Source: Lathyrus oleraceus (taxonomy: Eukaryota > Streptophyta > Magnoliopsida > Fabales > Fabaceae). Taken from it: DNA of 64,000 bases. Under the pieces are notes generated by a model, which worked only from the letters and a program-made list of their open reading frames with translations, did not search any database and had not been told where the DNA came from. The position numbers were made by a program, and so were the translations under genes. Below, piece by piece: positions 45,101 through 57,347 of the stretch. Numbering within the stretch: position 1 is the stretch's first letter; every line of letters starts with the position of its first letter. The stretch spans positions 341,125,346-341,189,345 of the forward strand of contig NC_066585.1 in the NCBI RefSeq assembly GCF_024323335.1, in the 5' to 3' direction.

Positions 45101-45934
45101 GAAACTTGGAAATATTTCATCTCATAAAAATTGAGCAAGTTATGGCCTTGGGAAGTTGACTTTCAAATTAGGGTTTAGACAAAATGACCTATAATGTTTC
45201 AACATAGAAAATGACTTTCCAAGCAAAATTAGCCCTATACCTCAACATGAAAGTTGTTTGGAATGTCATTTAGAGTAACATTTCTCTTGAAATAATTTTT
45301 ATATGATGCAAATTGTAGGAGATAGGGTCTAGGGGGACCCGGTTTTGATCAGATGAATTCATCTGGCCAACCACCATCGACCAATTTGCTAACTTGAAAT
45401 TATCTTGACTTTTTAGGCTCATGATAGATCCTATATGCATAATATGATGAATTTTGAAGTGCAACTTAATAAATTTGATCAATTGAGGAGGAAGATTGTT
45501 GAAGAAGTTACTCAAGATACCTAGAGAAACTAGGGTTTCCAAGGCAAACCAATTCCAAACTCTTGAAGAAATCTTGATCAAAATAACATGAAAAGATCAT
45601 TGGGACTCATATATGATGCTTAGAGACATTGTGGATCATTCCTTGGTTGTGTTCTTAGCCATGAGGGTCTTAAACCTTAGATATGAACTTGATAGATCAA
45701 TGGGGATCATGCCCTACCTACAAAAGAGTTAGACAAATGCAAAGACATATTTTTGGTATTTTGGTTAGTAAAATGATAATATACAAGTATGATACAATCA
45801 CATGATGCTAGGTGACCTCTCCCAAAACAAACCCAATGAAAGAAGGGTAAGGAGGATGCCAATGTGTGATACCAATGCTAGTGCATATGATGAAATTGCA
45901 TGAGGGATCTTAGGGTCAAAATTGGGGTCTTACA
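42120..45934 (-). repeat. 3' LTR of the minus-strand Ogre-like element
   Basis: On the minus strand it starts TGTAAGACCCCAATTTTGACC at 45934 and ends near 42120 (GCTACACGACA). GGTGGCGACTC, typical of Ogre LTR ends, lies close to the end at 42182. A minus-strand TATAAATAG sits near 44412. The length of ~3.8 kb is about twice that of element 2 although the first 30 bases agree. The lower boundary is uncertain by a few bases. Confidence 0.75.
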
Positions 45935-48700
45935 GCTGCCCTTATTTAAGGACATTCTAACTGAGGATGTGAAGGTTAAAATATTCGTATCGACTCAGTA
46001 GAATGGGCTTAAATAACAACATAAAGAAACGAATTTTGGTCCCTAAGAGACCTCATGATGCATATGATATGAATGTAAAAGCAAATCCTCTGTGGGGAAA
46101 TGTTGCCACAGAGGAAAAGAAATCAGAGCGACCGAAAGTCCACAGGAGCACAATGCATTCCGTAAGGAAAGCTCACTGGGGAAACATAGACTCTGGGGGG
46201 ACTAAAAGGGTTATGCATAGGCCAGGATATGACTTAAAAACTGCTGGGAGAGTAGAGGAATTCCATAAAAATGGAAAGACTCAGTCGGGGAAACAAAAAC
46301 ATCTGCAAGGGAAACGAGTAGATCAGGATAAAACTGACATACTTGAATTGTGCAGGAACAACAATTTCACTAAAGAAATGCGCACTCAACTCAACTGGGG
46401 AAGAAATAGACTTTAACACAGGAGGAGCAGTAATTTTTTATCCACTACCGGTTACTGGGTAAGGAGATAACAAAGATCTGACAGAGAGGAGATCCGTCAT
46501 CGGTTAGGATGAACATATCAAGGATGACTCGCTGGGAACCACCAGGCGGGTGTATTCGTTACCGGTTACTGGGTAAGAATAGCCTTGCTGGGAAAAACTA
46601 TAGAAATAGGATTTACAACTACCAATTACTGGGCAAAAGACCAAAGATGAGAATATCCGTCACCGGTTAAGGTGAACATATCAAGGATAAACTCAAAGGA
46701 AAGAAAATCCGTCATCGGTTAAGATGAACATATCGAGGATAGACTTTCTTGGGGATGCTAAGGAGGATATCCGTCATCGGTTAGGATGAACATATCAAGG
46801 ATAAACCAACTTGAACAAAAAGTAGGAATTACATCTATCAAGATAGAATACCATCAAAGAGAAAATTCGTCATCAGTTAGGATGAGCATATCAAGGATAG
46901 ACTCTGTGAGGAGAGAGATAGAAATTATATCTATCAGTTACTAGATAGAAAACCAAAGAGAAAATATCCCTCACCGGTTAAAATGAACATATCAAGGATA
47001 TACTCTACGAAGGGGGGAAAGCAGGATTTACAACTATCGGTTACTGGGAAGAAGATCGCAAAGAGAAGAAAACCCGTCATCGATTAGGATGAACATATCA
47101 AGGATTAACCCTCTGGGGGAGCAAAATAGGGATTACAACTACCTTTTTACTAGGTAGAATACTAAAGATGAGAGTATCCGTCATCGGTTAGGATGAACAT
47201 ATCAAGGATAAACTCACAACAGGGGAAGAAAATATCCGTCATCGGTTAGGATGAACATATCAATGATATACTTCCTAGGGAAACATAAAATGAATCCGCT
47301 GGGGAGAAAACAGGGGTACTTTTGCCGGGTATTGGGCAAGAAGTAACAAACTGCAAACCAAGAATAATATTACCAGTTACTGGGTAATAAACTCTTAGGG
47401 GACCCAAAACATCTATCTAGGTAGGATCTAGAAAGAAAAGGTCAATCAAGACTCGACCCAATGAGGATATAACTCAAGGGGAGTGGTTCCATCCAAATAA
47501 TCAACTGGGGAGGAAACTGAAATACTAATCATCCACGAGGAAATAACTCAGTGGGGAAAGGAGAAAGGTTAAAATCTTTCTGCTTAGGGGGCTGACACTT
47601 TATATTTGAGGAAGGACAAACACTAAACTCGTATGGGGATAAAGTACCGCCATAACAGAGAATAAGAATCACAAGAATGAGTCAACAAGTGTGATGATGC
47701 AACCATGAAATTATATGAGTGTAGATGTAGATGTATATGTATATGTATATATGATGATTATGCTGACAAAATGATCGCAAAGGGTACAAGGGTGTCGCAA
47801 AATTTGAATCATCGATACAATTCTCGGTCAATCCACAAAAAAGGGAGATAACTGCTGGAGAAAAGAGAGATCGGCGTCTCAAAGGCCCAAACCTATATGG
47901 GGAAGGAGGAGATCTGTTGAGAAAGACTTTTATCGAGTCTGCGGGGATTTTAGGTCAACACCATATCAAATGGGGAACAACCATGCAAAGGATAAACACA
48001 AATAGCTGCTCATAATCCAGGAGAAAAATCTGACTGGGAGTGAATCTGATGGTAACTGGTGAGGAAACCAAAGTTCTGCCGAAATCATGCAAGTTATTGT
48101 AACGAAATATCCGCACTCAGCTGGGAACTCGGCTGGGGAAAAGCGAACAATAATCGTCTGGAGAAATCAACAAACATCGAGTGCTGAACAATGATGTCGG
48201 GGATGAAAGAGAAATTGTGCCTACTGCTTGGGGAGAACCAATACTGCTCCCCACTTAGGGCTTACTGCTTTCGAACCACTGTTGATATTCCTTCTAAATG
48301 AAATCGATTATTTAAAATTACTGCTTTTATATGTTTTAAGAAAACATGTTTTGATTAAAACTTTAATTTTCAAAAATGATCATAATAAAACTTAAAACTA
48401 TTTGGCTGAAATAAATAAGAGTAGAAATAATTGGATAAAAGCTCGACTTTAATTAATAGAATGGTAGTCTGTAAATGACAAGACTCCATAGATCTTTACA
48501 AAGTTGAAAATGGTAATTTACATGGAAAAGGGTTATATTGAATACAAATGACCACTAATACTTCTACCAACTCTAGATATCCACTGTGCTCTTGGCTGCT
48601 ATTGGGGATGATGAATCACCGCCGACCGTTGTGCTCAACAAAGTCTTCAAATCTGAAGATCAGTTGGATGCAGTTACTTGCCATAATCCCTAATTTTTGC
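45935..48700 (-). other. 3' untranslated region of the minus-strand Ogre-like element, hairpin-rich
   Basis: This stretch is built of imperfectly repeated blocks (plus-strand reading ATCCGTCATCGGTTAGGATGA, then ACATATCAAGGATA). On the minus strand, stems with a CAGTAACC-type loop occur near 46442, 46560, 46950, 47148 and 47370, with different stem bases (for example CTATC/GATAG, ATTACC/GGTAAT). A variant TTGCC/GGCAA surrounds a related loop near 47320. The 137-codon frame at 46003-46416 is not supported as a gene. Confidence 0.65.
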
Positions 48701-48851
48701 ATAAATTTCCCCAAGATGGGGTACTCAATTTATCGGGATAATTCTTTTCTATTTTTATGTCTCTAACTTTTGCCTGGATCTCCCTTTCAGGTTTTCAATC
48801 CACCGAGACGCTCATTTTTGCCTAAGCCACCCTTTCGGGTTTTCAACTTAG
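48701..48851 (-). other. post-pol hairpin cluster, minus element (three stems)
   Basis: Minus-strand stems are CTAAG/CTTAG with CCC-GAAA-GGG inside (48822-48851), TGGAT/ATCCA (48775-48802) and ATAAATT/AATTTAT with inner CCCC/GGGG (48701-48733). Element 2 has CTAGATTG/CAATCTAG at the last position and a T-G pair where this copy has T-A in the second stem. Confidence 0.65.
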
Positions 48852-48869
48852 CGAGCAATTCTTTTCTTT

Positions 48870-49275
48870 TTAGGCGAAGTATTTCTTGACTGCATCTGCG
48901 TTCGCATAAGGAGTGAACTCTTCACCATCCATAGTTGTAAGGATCAAAGCACCGCCTGAAAAGGCTCTCTTAACAACATACGGACCTTCATAATTAGGAG
49001 TCCATTTGTCCCTAGAATCTCGTTTGAAAGATAAAATCTTTTTGAGCACAAAATCACCTTCTCTGAACACGCGAGGTCTGACCTTCTTATCAAAATCTTT
49101 CTTCATCAAATTCAGTTTATCAAACCTGGTCTGACACCATTCAGCCTCGGTTAACTTGGCTTCCATGAGCATACGCAATGAAGGGATCTCAACCTCTACA
49201 GGGAACACTGCTTCCATGCCATAAACAAGTGAGAAAGGGGTTGCCCCTGTTGAAGTGCGGATAGATGTACGATAC
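48870..49275 (-). pseudogene. integrase C-terminal fragment of the minus-strand Ogre-like element
   Basis: The minus-strand frame reads integrase sequence: TGATPFSLVYGMEAVFPVEV, FREGDFVLKKIL, then WTPNYEGPYVVKRAFSGGAL, ending KKYFA with the stop at 48870. The open frame extends up to 49355, but the first ~27 residues come from the inserted LTR of element 2. The piece is intact up to the insertion point. The rest of pol lies outside the window. Confidence 0.85.
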
Positions 49276-51135
49276 TGTAAGACCCCAATTTTGACCCTAA
49301 GATCCCTCATGGCATCATAACATTGCATTTGCATAGCCTCAAGGATCATGAGCATCTTGGTTCCCTTTGCCTTTGGGTGGGAGTCCTTGTGATTGGTTTG
49401 AGATCACCAAGCATGCTTGAATTATACATCATTGTTTCTCTTACTTTTGTTTACTAAAAAAAAAACGAAAAAAAAGAAAAGAAAATAAATAAATAAAATA
49501 TAACAAAATTTTTTTTTGGACTTGAGCCTCTCTCATTTGAGCCCACAGGTCCACAAAAACCAGGTCATAAATTCAGAGTTTCAGTGAAACAAAAGGACAT
49601 GCCATTCCTATTACCCTGGCAGGAAAAAGAAAGTGAGAGAAGAGCTAACAGAGTTCAGAGCAACCTCCAAAGGCTGAAGGGAACTCATCGGCAAAGAACC
49701 AATTCCCTCTCATATAAACCCTCAGATTGCTCTGCAAACCTCACTGGTGCAACTCAATTTCAATCGATCCTCCCTAATCAGGTATCCCCTATTTCCACTA
49801 CTTTATACTTTCAACCTGAAATTTTTTGATACCCTTTTAATGTATGTGTTTGACAAGAGGTTTAGGCCTCCTGCCCTTGGTTGCTTTTTGTGAGCTTTTT
49901 TGTGAATTTTAAGGACATGATTCAGGTGGTTACATTTTGATTTGGGGGCAACTCTTGATTACCCTATCTTGTTTCTCTAACCTGTTTGTTGAGTTTTTTT
50001 GTGAGGGCTCACATGACTCTTGCATAGATGGCCTGGTGTTCCACTTTATTTGTGGGATACCCCCTAGAGGTTTATTCCGATTACCTGTGCTTAATGGCTT
50101 AAATATTTGTTTGTGACTGCTTATTCCAAAGGATGGGAGCTACTTGGATCATCAATATGATCTCAAGAGGGGAACTCCTAATGTGGTTTTATTTTCTTTT
50201 CCCTTATCACTTGTATGTTTAGGAATTTAACTCTTTTTTTTCCCCATTCTAACCCAAGCCAAAACTTTTTGTGCAAACAATAACTTTTGTTTTCAGCATT
50301 AGAAACCTAAGCCTTATGCTTTTGATTTTCAAAACTTATTTTTCATAACACTTATTTTGAATTGAACCTTTTAATTCACTTTAACCATATTTTTGTAAAT
50401 ACTTTTAATTGGTAAATATAACCCATTCAAATACTTTTTATGGTTTCAATGGCCACCTTCTTAATCAAACCCTTTTTTTTATAACCATTATCTATTAGGT
50501 TTGAATTATCCTTGAGGTAGATATAATACTCACCTTTATCCTTAGTGATGGACAATGAGTCTTCCATGCTTATTATAGGGTTAACCCCTCACTAGCATGT
50601 TGAAGCTATCCTCACATGGTGGATTTGTGGTTTTAGGTTGAGTTTTCTCCCTTTGATAACAAAAGACCTTAAGGTTTTTGGACCAATCAATTCACCAACT
50701 TTTTTTTTGAATTTTTTTACCCCGAACTACGAGGTTTTGATCCTAATCTTTTTTTAAGATGGTACGTAGGCAATGGGTTCATCCATTCAAACACAAAATG
50801 TAAATAAATTTGTATATTCTTTTCTCATCCCTTCAATCATGTTTGCACAAATAAATTTTCACAAAAAAAAAAACAACAACCTTATAACAAATATGAAAAG
50901 GGCTCCCTAAGAGTACCTAGGATGCTTTGGGTGCCTAACACCTTCCCATTGCATAACCAACCCCCTTACCCAGATCTCTGACATTTTTACTAGTTTTTTA
51001 TTCGATAAAACTTTTAGGTTTTTGTTCGCTTTCTAACCATTCCTTTAGATAAATAGAAGTACGGTGGCAACTCGACTTGTATGATTTACCTTGGATTTAG
51101 TCAATATCTCTAATGGTAACGAATACCCCGCTACA
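49276..51135 (+). repeat. 5' LTR of Ogre-like element 2
   Basis: The ~1860-bp LTR starts TGTAAGACCCCAATTTTGACC and ends CCCGCTACA at 51135. A perfect 12-bp palindrome CAAGCATGCTTG (49408-49419) lies about 150 bp before a TATA-like CATAAAT near 49566; the 3' LTR copy reads TATAAAT there. The GAACTACG...GGTACGTAGGCA block (50725-50770) contains the stem ATCTT/AAGAT, corresponding to the middle hairpin of element 1. Confidence 0.9.
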
Positions 51136-51141
51136 AAAAAA

Positions 51142-51159
51142 TGGCGAATCTGCTGGGGA
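51142..51159 (+). other. primer binding site, tRNA-Arg type, element 2
   Basis: TGGCGAATCTGCTGGGGA, one mismatch from the element 1 site, lies six bases after the LTR end. Confidence 0.85.
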
Positions 51160-52064
51160 TCAAATAATTTGCCTAGTGGATTTTGCCTACTTTTCATATT
51201 TGTTGTATTGTATTGTATTTTTTTTGTGACATATTTTTGTGCAATTTGGGATTACTGTATTGTATGTAATGATTGAATTGTTTGAATATTAATTCCTTGT
51301 ATGATTGGTGATCTTCGTGAGATGAGTTCTATACCCGAACTCGAGTGCAGTTAGGATAGGAGAATGACATAGTCTTGTCGACTTGTGTGGAGTTATTCCT
51401 TAGCAAGTTGACTTGCAAGTCCATTCACTTGGTGGAGGTTATGTTGGGATCAATAATGTCACACAAGTAAGTTGTGGTTAGACATTACTCTTTCCAATAT
51501 AGACCTTAGAAGCCAAGGACCTTAGTTTACCAAACCCATCTTGACCTATGCTTAGGATGTAGTGTGAAGGTTGTTCAAGTGTAAGATTTGATACGATTGT
51601 TACGCGATACTACATTCATAAGAGTCTCTCTTGAGAATATTTTTGGAATACGAGTAGTCGTTTCTCCGATAATATCCAAAAGATGGGATGATGACTATGG
51701 GAACCTCTTGTAGAACATGTTTGGCAGGTTTAAACCTTAGTACACTCCCTTTTGGGTGGTTCTTAACCTAAACCCCATGCTCCTGACTTGCAACAAACCC
51801 TTGATTCATGGTTGATCCGTTCAGGTATCGTTAATATCAATGGAACTTGGGTGTTGATAAGGTGTAAACCATAATCCACCAAAATGGATGGTTGATATTA
51901 AGGATAACACGATCCATCCCATGACCTTTGTTTGGTGTGCTTTGCTTGATCCTTGAGTGTGATTGTTGCATTCATGCATTCATGCACCCATTTGCATTCA
52001 TATCATCACAATAATAAGAAAATTTTCAAGGAACTTAAGGGGTTTATTTGCAAAATAATCAGAC
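51160..52064 (+). other. 5' leader of element 2
   Basis: It is closely similar to 5690-6330 of element 1 from about 51315 on. The long stem is kept: 51826-51840 pairs with 51892-51906 with one mismatch in 15. No protein is encoded before ORF1. Confidence 0.75.
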
Positions 52065-53516
52065 ATGGAAAGACAAAGAAGGAATACAAAGAAGTACAGT
52101 TTCAGACAACCAGACTTGAAAGAGTTAAGGAATTTGACATCTTATGTATTAGATCCCTTGGGTTTCAAGGCTCGTTTTGGGAAGCTTCTTCCTCTTCTGA
52201 CCACTCAGGTGGATGAAAGATTGATGAGTGTATTGGTGCAGTTTTATGATCCCTTGTACCGTTGCTTCACGTTTCCGGATTTCCAGCTTTTGCCTACCCT
52301 TGAGGAGTATGCTTATCTTGTGGGTATACCTGTTCTGGATCAGTTGTCGTTCAGTGGCTTGGAGAGTATTCCTACTTCACAAGAGATAGCAGACATGTTG
52401 CACATAGATGAATCTCTGGTTGGTGCTCATATGACTACCAAAGGTGGAATTCAAGGTCTCCCTTTTGAGTTCCTCATTGCTCAAGCTACTATGTATGGGA
52501 AGGCCATGAGTGAGGACGCCTTTGAGGCCATATTTGTACTTCTCATCTATGGGCTAGTATTATTCCCCAACATCGACAAGTTTTTGGATGTGAACGCTAT
52601 TAGAATCTTCTCTACTCTTAATCCCGTTCCGACTCTGTTGGGCGATACCTATTTCTCTTTGCATATGAGGAATGCAAAGGGTGGTGGCGCCATTGTGTGT
52701 TGTTTGCCTCTGTTGTATAAGTGGTTTATTTCTCACTTACCTCAGACGGTCGCTTTCAAGGAGAACAAGAAATGTCTACGGTGGTCCACGAGACTTATGT
52801 CTCTCACTAATGATGATATCTCTTGGTATAACCATTTTTATGATGGTGTGCAGATTATTGACTCTTGTGGCGAATTCTCCAATGTACCTCTTCTTGGTAC
52901 ATGTGGTGGGATTAACTACAATCCTGTTTTGGCACGTCGGCAGCTTGGGTTCCCCTTAAAGGATAAACCCAATAACATTCTGTTAGAGGGTGTATTCTTT
53001 CAGGATGGTAAAGATCCCCAAGGCTTGAAAGCTAGGATGGTCCGCGCTTGGCGCAAGATTCATAGGAAAGGAAGGAAAGAGTTGGGTCCTAAGAATTGCA
53101 TCGCTTTGGAGCCTTACACTATTTGGGTTAGGAAAAGGGCGTCTGAGTATCTCATGCCTTACGAGTATCCGAGACCTACACCTATGATTATGGCTGGGCC
53201 TTCAACCCTCCCTAATCAAGGAGTAGAGGAGTTGAGAGACGAAGACCGTTCACGTGCCTGGATCCGTGAACGTGAAGAGTTGCTTCAGCAGATTAAGGAG
53301 AAGGATGCGTTGATTGAGTTTCTTGAGCATCAGGTTATTGATGACTCTGATGATGTATGGACTTCTCTACTTCCTCAGTCTTCTAAATTCTGGAAGAGGA
53401 AGTATGATCGACTCGCCAAAGAGAAGGCCGATATGGAGGCAGCCTACGAGAGGGAGGTGAAGAGGCTTCGCGTATCTTATCTTCCTATGTCCCGAGCTTT
53501 AGATGATTGTTTCTAG
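52065..53516 (+). CDS. Ogre-type ORF1 protein of unknown function
   Basis: An intact 483-residue frame upstream of gag, where Ogre elements are known to carry an extra ORF1. The body is globular (YLVGIPVLDQLSF, EFLIAQATMYGKAMSEDAFE, LPLLYKWFISHLP), and the C-terminus is strongly charged and coiled-coil-like (EREELLQQIKEKDALIEFLE; KFWKRKYDRLAKEKADMEAA). The overall look recalls plant mobile domain-type proteins, but I cannot confirm this and assign no activity. It is unbroken while gag, protease and pol of the same copy carry stops. Element 1 has no trace of it. Confidence 0.8.
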   Translation: MERQRRNTKKYSFRQPDLKELRNLTSYVLDPLGFKARFGKLLPLLTTQVDERLMSVLVQFYDPLYRCFTFPDFQLLPTLEEYAYLVGIPVLDQLSFSGLESIPTSQEIADMLHIDESLVGAHMTTKGGIQGLPFEFLIAQATMYGKAMSEDAFEAIFVLLIYGLVLFPNIDKFLDVNAIRIFSTLNPVPTLLGDTYFSLHMRNAKGGGAIVCCLPLLYKWFISHLPQTVAFKENKKCLRWSTRLMSLTNDDISWYNHFYDGVQIIDSCGEFSNVPLLGTCGGINYNPVLARRQLGFPLKDKPNNILLEGVFFQDGKDPQGLKARMVRAWRKIHRKGRKELGPKNCIALEPYTIWVRKRASEYLMPYEYPRPTPMIMAGPSTLPNQGVEELRDEDRSRAWIREREELLQQIKEKDALIEFLEHQVIDDSDDVWTSLLPQSSKFWKRKYDRLAKEKADMEAAYEREVKRLRVSYLPMSRALDDCF

Positions 53517-53780
53517 GGATCCATAGGACGATTATTTTCCTTTTCTCTTGTATATGATTGACGATGCTGCACTTCTTTTCCCTGATATTATTTGATGAGA
53601 TATTTCCATATGTGATAAAATGCTTAATATTTCCAGAATTTGCAAATAAAACTCTAAAGTTCCTTTGAAATAAAAAACAAATCATATGCACAAGCATTGC
53701 ATGCATCATATGCATAAGCAGGTTTTATTTCCGGTCCCTTGCCATGTGGTCTAACTCTGTGTCCTTCATTTATTTTGAAG

Positions 53781-56042
53781 ACAAGCTGACTCACCGGTAC
53801 TACACTAGAGCCAACTCTGCAAGACTGATGGATCATCTAGAACAAGAGAACCGTGAACTGAAGGAGGAAGTGGCCAGATTGACTGCCCTAATGGAGTCAT
53901 TCATGGCTGCCTAGAGCCAGTCTTCTCCGACACCTTCAACTCCTCCCCAGAGGACGGTTATCTCCGAGATTGTCTCCTCAACTGTGCCCGCTGCCAGTAC
54001 GCACTTTGTTCCAACAGCCATGCCAACCGGGTTCCCGTGGGGGATGCCTCCCAATTTCATGCCTGAGGGTCTTGTTTCAGCCTTTGCTTCTATGCCGACA
54101 TCTAGCCTGGTCCTTGCTGTTCCTCCTCCTGTCGTGCATACTTTGCCCAGGGTAGACGACACCATCTATCATTTTGAGCCGTCTGAGGGTCCAGATGTTT
54201 ATGAGAAGATGGATGCTATGAACGATCAGTTTCTTGAGCTTCGCAAGGAATTGAAAACTCTCAGAGGGAAGGATCTTTTCGGCAAGTCTGCTGCCGAACT
54301 CTGCTTGGTCCAAATGTGAAGATCCCTGTGAAATTCAAGGTCCCTGACTTTGAAAAGTACAAAGGAAATACTTGTCCTCTCAGCCACCTGGTCATGTATG
54401 CCAGGAAGATGTCAACTCAAACCGATAATGACCAACTACTCATTCATTACTTTCAGGACAGTCTGTCCGGTGTCGCTTTGCGTTGGTACATGGGTTTAAA
54501 CAGCGCGAACATCCGATCCTTCAATGATCTTGGTGAGGCCTTCGTCAAGCAGTACAAGTACAACGTGGATATGGCCCCCGATAGAGATCAATTGAGAGCC
54601 ATGTCCCAAAAGGATAAAGAAACATTTAAGGAGTATGCCTAGAGGTGGCGAGAGGTGGCAGCACAGATCGTGCCTCCGCTAGAAGAGAAAGAGATGACTA
54701 AGATCTTTTTGAAGACTTTAAGTTCTTTTTATTATGAGCGGATGATTGCTAGCGCTCCTTCTGACTTCACCGAGATGATAAATATGGGGACGCGTCTAGA
54801 AGAAGGGGTTCGTGAAGGACGGTTAACCAGAGAAGAAGGCTCTTCTGCCAAACGTTATGGGGCGTTTGCAAAGAAGAAAGATGGAGAGGCACATGCTGTG
54901 ACCTCCCATGAGATACCAAGAAGACCCTCTGTGATGAGGAAGACCGAGCGTCCCGCCGGTAACCAGCACCAGGTGGCTCATATAGCACCTATTTTCAGAG
55001 ACAATCAACAATATCAGCAACAACAGCTCCGTCCGCAACAGCAGACCTACCAGCCTCGAAACAGTAATCAAACCAATATAAGTTACGAGAGGAAAAGGGC
55101 CATCTTCGATCCTATTCCTATGACGCACGCAGAGTTATATCCCTCTTTGATAAAGAGGAAGCTGATTACTCCGAGAGACCCACCGGCTATACCTGCTAAT
55201 CCCCAATGGTGGTATAAGCCCGAGTTACATTGTGTTTACCATTCTGGTGCTCCCGGCCACGACGTGGAGAATTGTTACCCTTTGAAGACCAAGGTTCAGG
55301 ACCTTATGAGGTGTGTAATTCTGTGTTTTGAGGACGTAGGTCCTAATGTGAAGAAGAACCCATTGCCCGAGCATGGGAAATCTGTTAACATGGTCCAGGG
55401 GTGCCCTGGCAAATACAAAGTCAAGTATGTCAGTCATATCCGACAATCTCTGGTCCAGATGCATCATTTGCTATGTGACTACGGTCATTACGAGCATGAC
55501 CATGATAGATGCCGAGTCTGCTCTGTTAACCGATTAGGTTGTTGCCAGGTGCGCAAGGATGTTCAGGAAATGCTGGACGAATGAGTCATTGAGATCCTTC
55601 AAAACAGGAGTATTGATAAAAATGAGCCTGAGGTCAATGTGATCTCCCCAGTGTTCCGGATACCCGAGCCTGTTATCATCAAGTACAATGGTAGCAAGCA
55701 GAAGGCTTCTCCCGCTCTGATCATTAAGCCTGCTGGTCCTATGCCTTACTCTTCTGAAAAAGCAGTTCCCTATCGCTACAACGCCGTAGCAGTAGAGAAT
55801 GGGAAAGAGGTGTCCCTGTCCTCTTCTTCTGTTGTGAATATTGTCGATGTTAGCGGTTTGACCCGTAGTGGCCGTGTGTTTTCAGCGCCGCTGAAGCCTC
55901 AAATTAATGCTGATTTTGTTGAATGCCCGATTGGGAACGCTGTGAATTCTCCGAATCCAGCACTTGCTGTTAAGCCCTCCTCCATACTGAAAACTCCTAC
56001 TTCTGTTGGCCCGAGTGGCAATGTGAAAGAAGACTGTGCGAG
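53781..56042 (+). pseudogene. Ogre-like gag, element 2, broken
   Basis: Gag starts near 53781 after an AG acceptor-like end, with a coiled-coil segment (HLEQENRELKEEVARLTALM). The capsid core reads FNDLGEAFVKQYKYNVDMAP near 54515-54575, followed by a Gln-rich linker and the zinc-knuckle-like CVYHSGAPGHDVENC near 55235. Breaks: TAG at 53912, a frameshift near 54310, TAG at 54640 (element 1 has CAG at the matching codon), TGA at 55582 and a one-base deletion near 56036. Non-functional as a single protein. Confidence 0.85.
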
Positions 56043-57101
56043 ATGCTGAGGCTCATCAAGAAAAGTGAGTACAATGTCGTAGACCAACTTCTACAAACGC
56101 CATCCAAAATATTTGTATTATCCTTACTCTTAAATTCAGAACCACACCGAGAGGCTCTGCAGAAGGTGTTGGATGTGGCATATGTGGATCACGATGTCAC
56201 TTTGGAGCAATTAGATAGCATTGTTGCAAACATTACTGCTTGTAACAACCTGAGCTTTTGTGACTCTGATCTCCCTGAGGAGGCAAGAGACCACAACTTG
56301 GCTTTACACATATCTATGAATTGTAGAGACGACGCCATGTCCAATATACTGGTGGACACTGGGTCATGATTGAACGTATTGCCAAAGTCCACTCTCTCAA
56401 AGCTATCATATCAAGGATCTCCCATGAGGCAGAGTGGAGTAGTTGTGAAGGCTTTCGATGGGTCTCGCAAAACTGTGATTGGGGAAGTTGATCTCCTAAT
56501 CAAGATCGGACCAAGTGATTTTCATATTACCTTCCAAGTTATGGACATTCACCCATCGTATAGTTGTCTCTTAGGCAGACCATGGATTCACGAGGCAGGT
56601 GCCGTGATATCCACCCTATACCAGAAACTGAAATTTGTGAAGAACAAGAAGCTGGTGGTGGTAGGGGGATAAAGGGCTCTCCTGGTTAGCCATTTGTCTT
56701 CCTTCTCTTATATAGATGCTGAGGTTGAAATTGGAACTCCTTTCCAAGCTTTATCTATAGTTGAGCCTATTGAGAAGAGAACTCCTTCATTTGCTTCCTA
56801 CAAAGATGCAAAGTTGGCCATTGAGCGTGGTGCAACCACTGGTTTAGGAAAAATGATTGAGTTAGAAGACAACGAGTCCCGGGCTGCCATAGGTTTTTCT
56901 TCTGGCACTTTCAACAAGCAAGGGTTATTCAAGAGTGGAGGTTTCATCCACACTGGTCTAGATGATGAGGTTGCTTCCGTTTTAGAAGAAGATACACAGG
57001 ATTCTGGCAACTTCATCATCCCTAGAGGGGCTGCAACAATTGGGTCGCTGTGGATATTCCAACAGTTGTCCATAAGTCAACGTAATAATCACTTTGTTTG
57101 A
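56043..57101 (+). pseudogene. Ogre-like protease region, element 2, broken
   Basis: This matches element 1 8940-9982. The aspartic motif NILVDTGS is followed at once by a TGA (56367-56369), then LNVLPKSTLSKL and CLLGRPWIHEAGAVI. A TAA at 56670 interrupts the C-terminal half, which ends at 57101. Confidence 0.83.
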
Positions 57102-57346
57102 AAACCCTTCTCCCATGCCAAAAGGAGGAGTGATGGCATTGTTGGCACATAAAGACAATGATATTTTCATTCAATAAATTCATGTTAAATGTTTGTTTTT
57201 CCAAATTATTTTCCCTTTTCGCTTTTTGCATGAAATTGGTGATCACATAAAACCCTAAAATATAGAATAAAATCGATCTTTTCATATGCATAATGATTTG
57301 CCTTGTTTGAATTCTAAAGCTTTTCATATCCAAAATCATTATGCAG
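57102..57346 (+). other. Ogre intron between protease and RT, element 2
   Basis: A T-rich, non-coding 245-bp gap ends with TTATGCAG at 57346, a strong 3' splice site, directly before the pol frame. Its position agrees with the intron described in Ogre elements. The donor site was not fixed. Confidence 0.6.
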
Positions 57347-57347
57347 G

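Larger units (their letters stand above)
42120..49275 (-). mobile_element. 3' half of a minus-strand Ogre-like element
   Basis: In minus orientation the order is: integrase C-terminal region (49275-48870), post-pol hairpin cluster (48851-48701), long repetitive 3' region, polypurine tract AAATAAGGGCAGC (about 45935-45947) and 3' LTR (45934-42120). The 5' part was separated by insertion of element 2 at 49276 and lies beyond the window. Its 3' region shares the GGTTACTGGG and CATCGGTTAGGATG motifs with element 2, so the two are related. Confidence 0.82.

Noticed and set aside
46003..46416. 137-codon plus-strand frame
   Set aside because: It runs antisense to the 3' region of the minus-strand Ogre-like element and is made of its degenerate repeat.
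46480..47280. Regularly recurring GGTTAGGATGAACATATCAA, CRISPR-like at first sight
   Set aside because: Repeats and spacers are both degenerate and related, no cas genes are present, and the location is the 3' region of an Ogre-like element in a plant genome.
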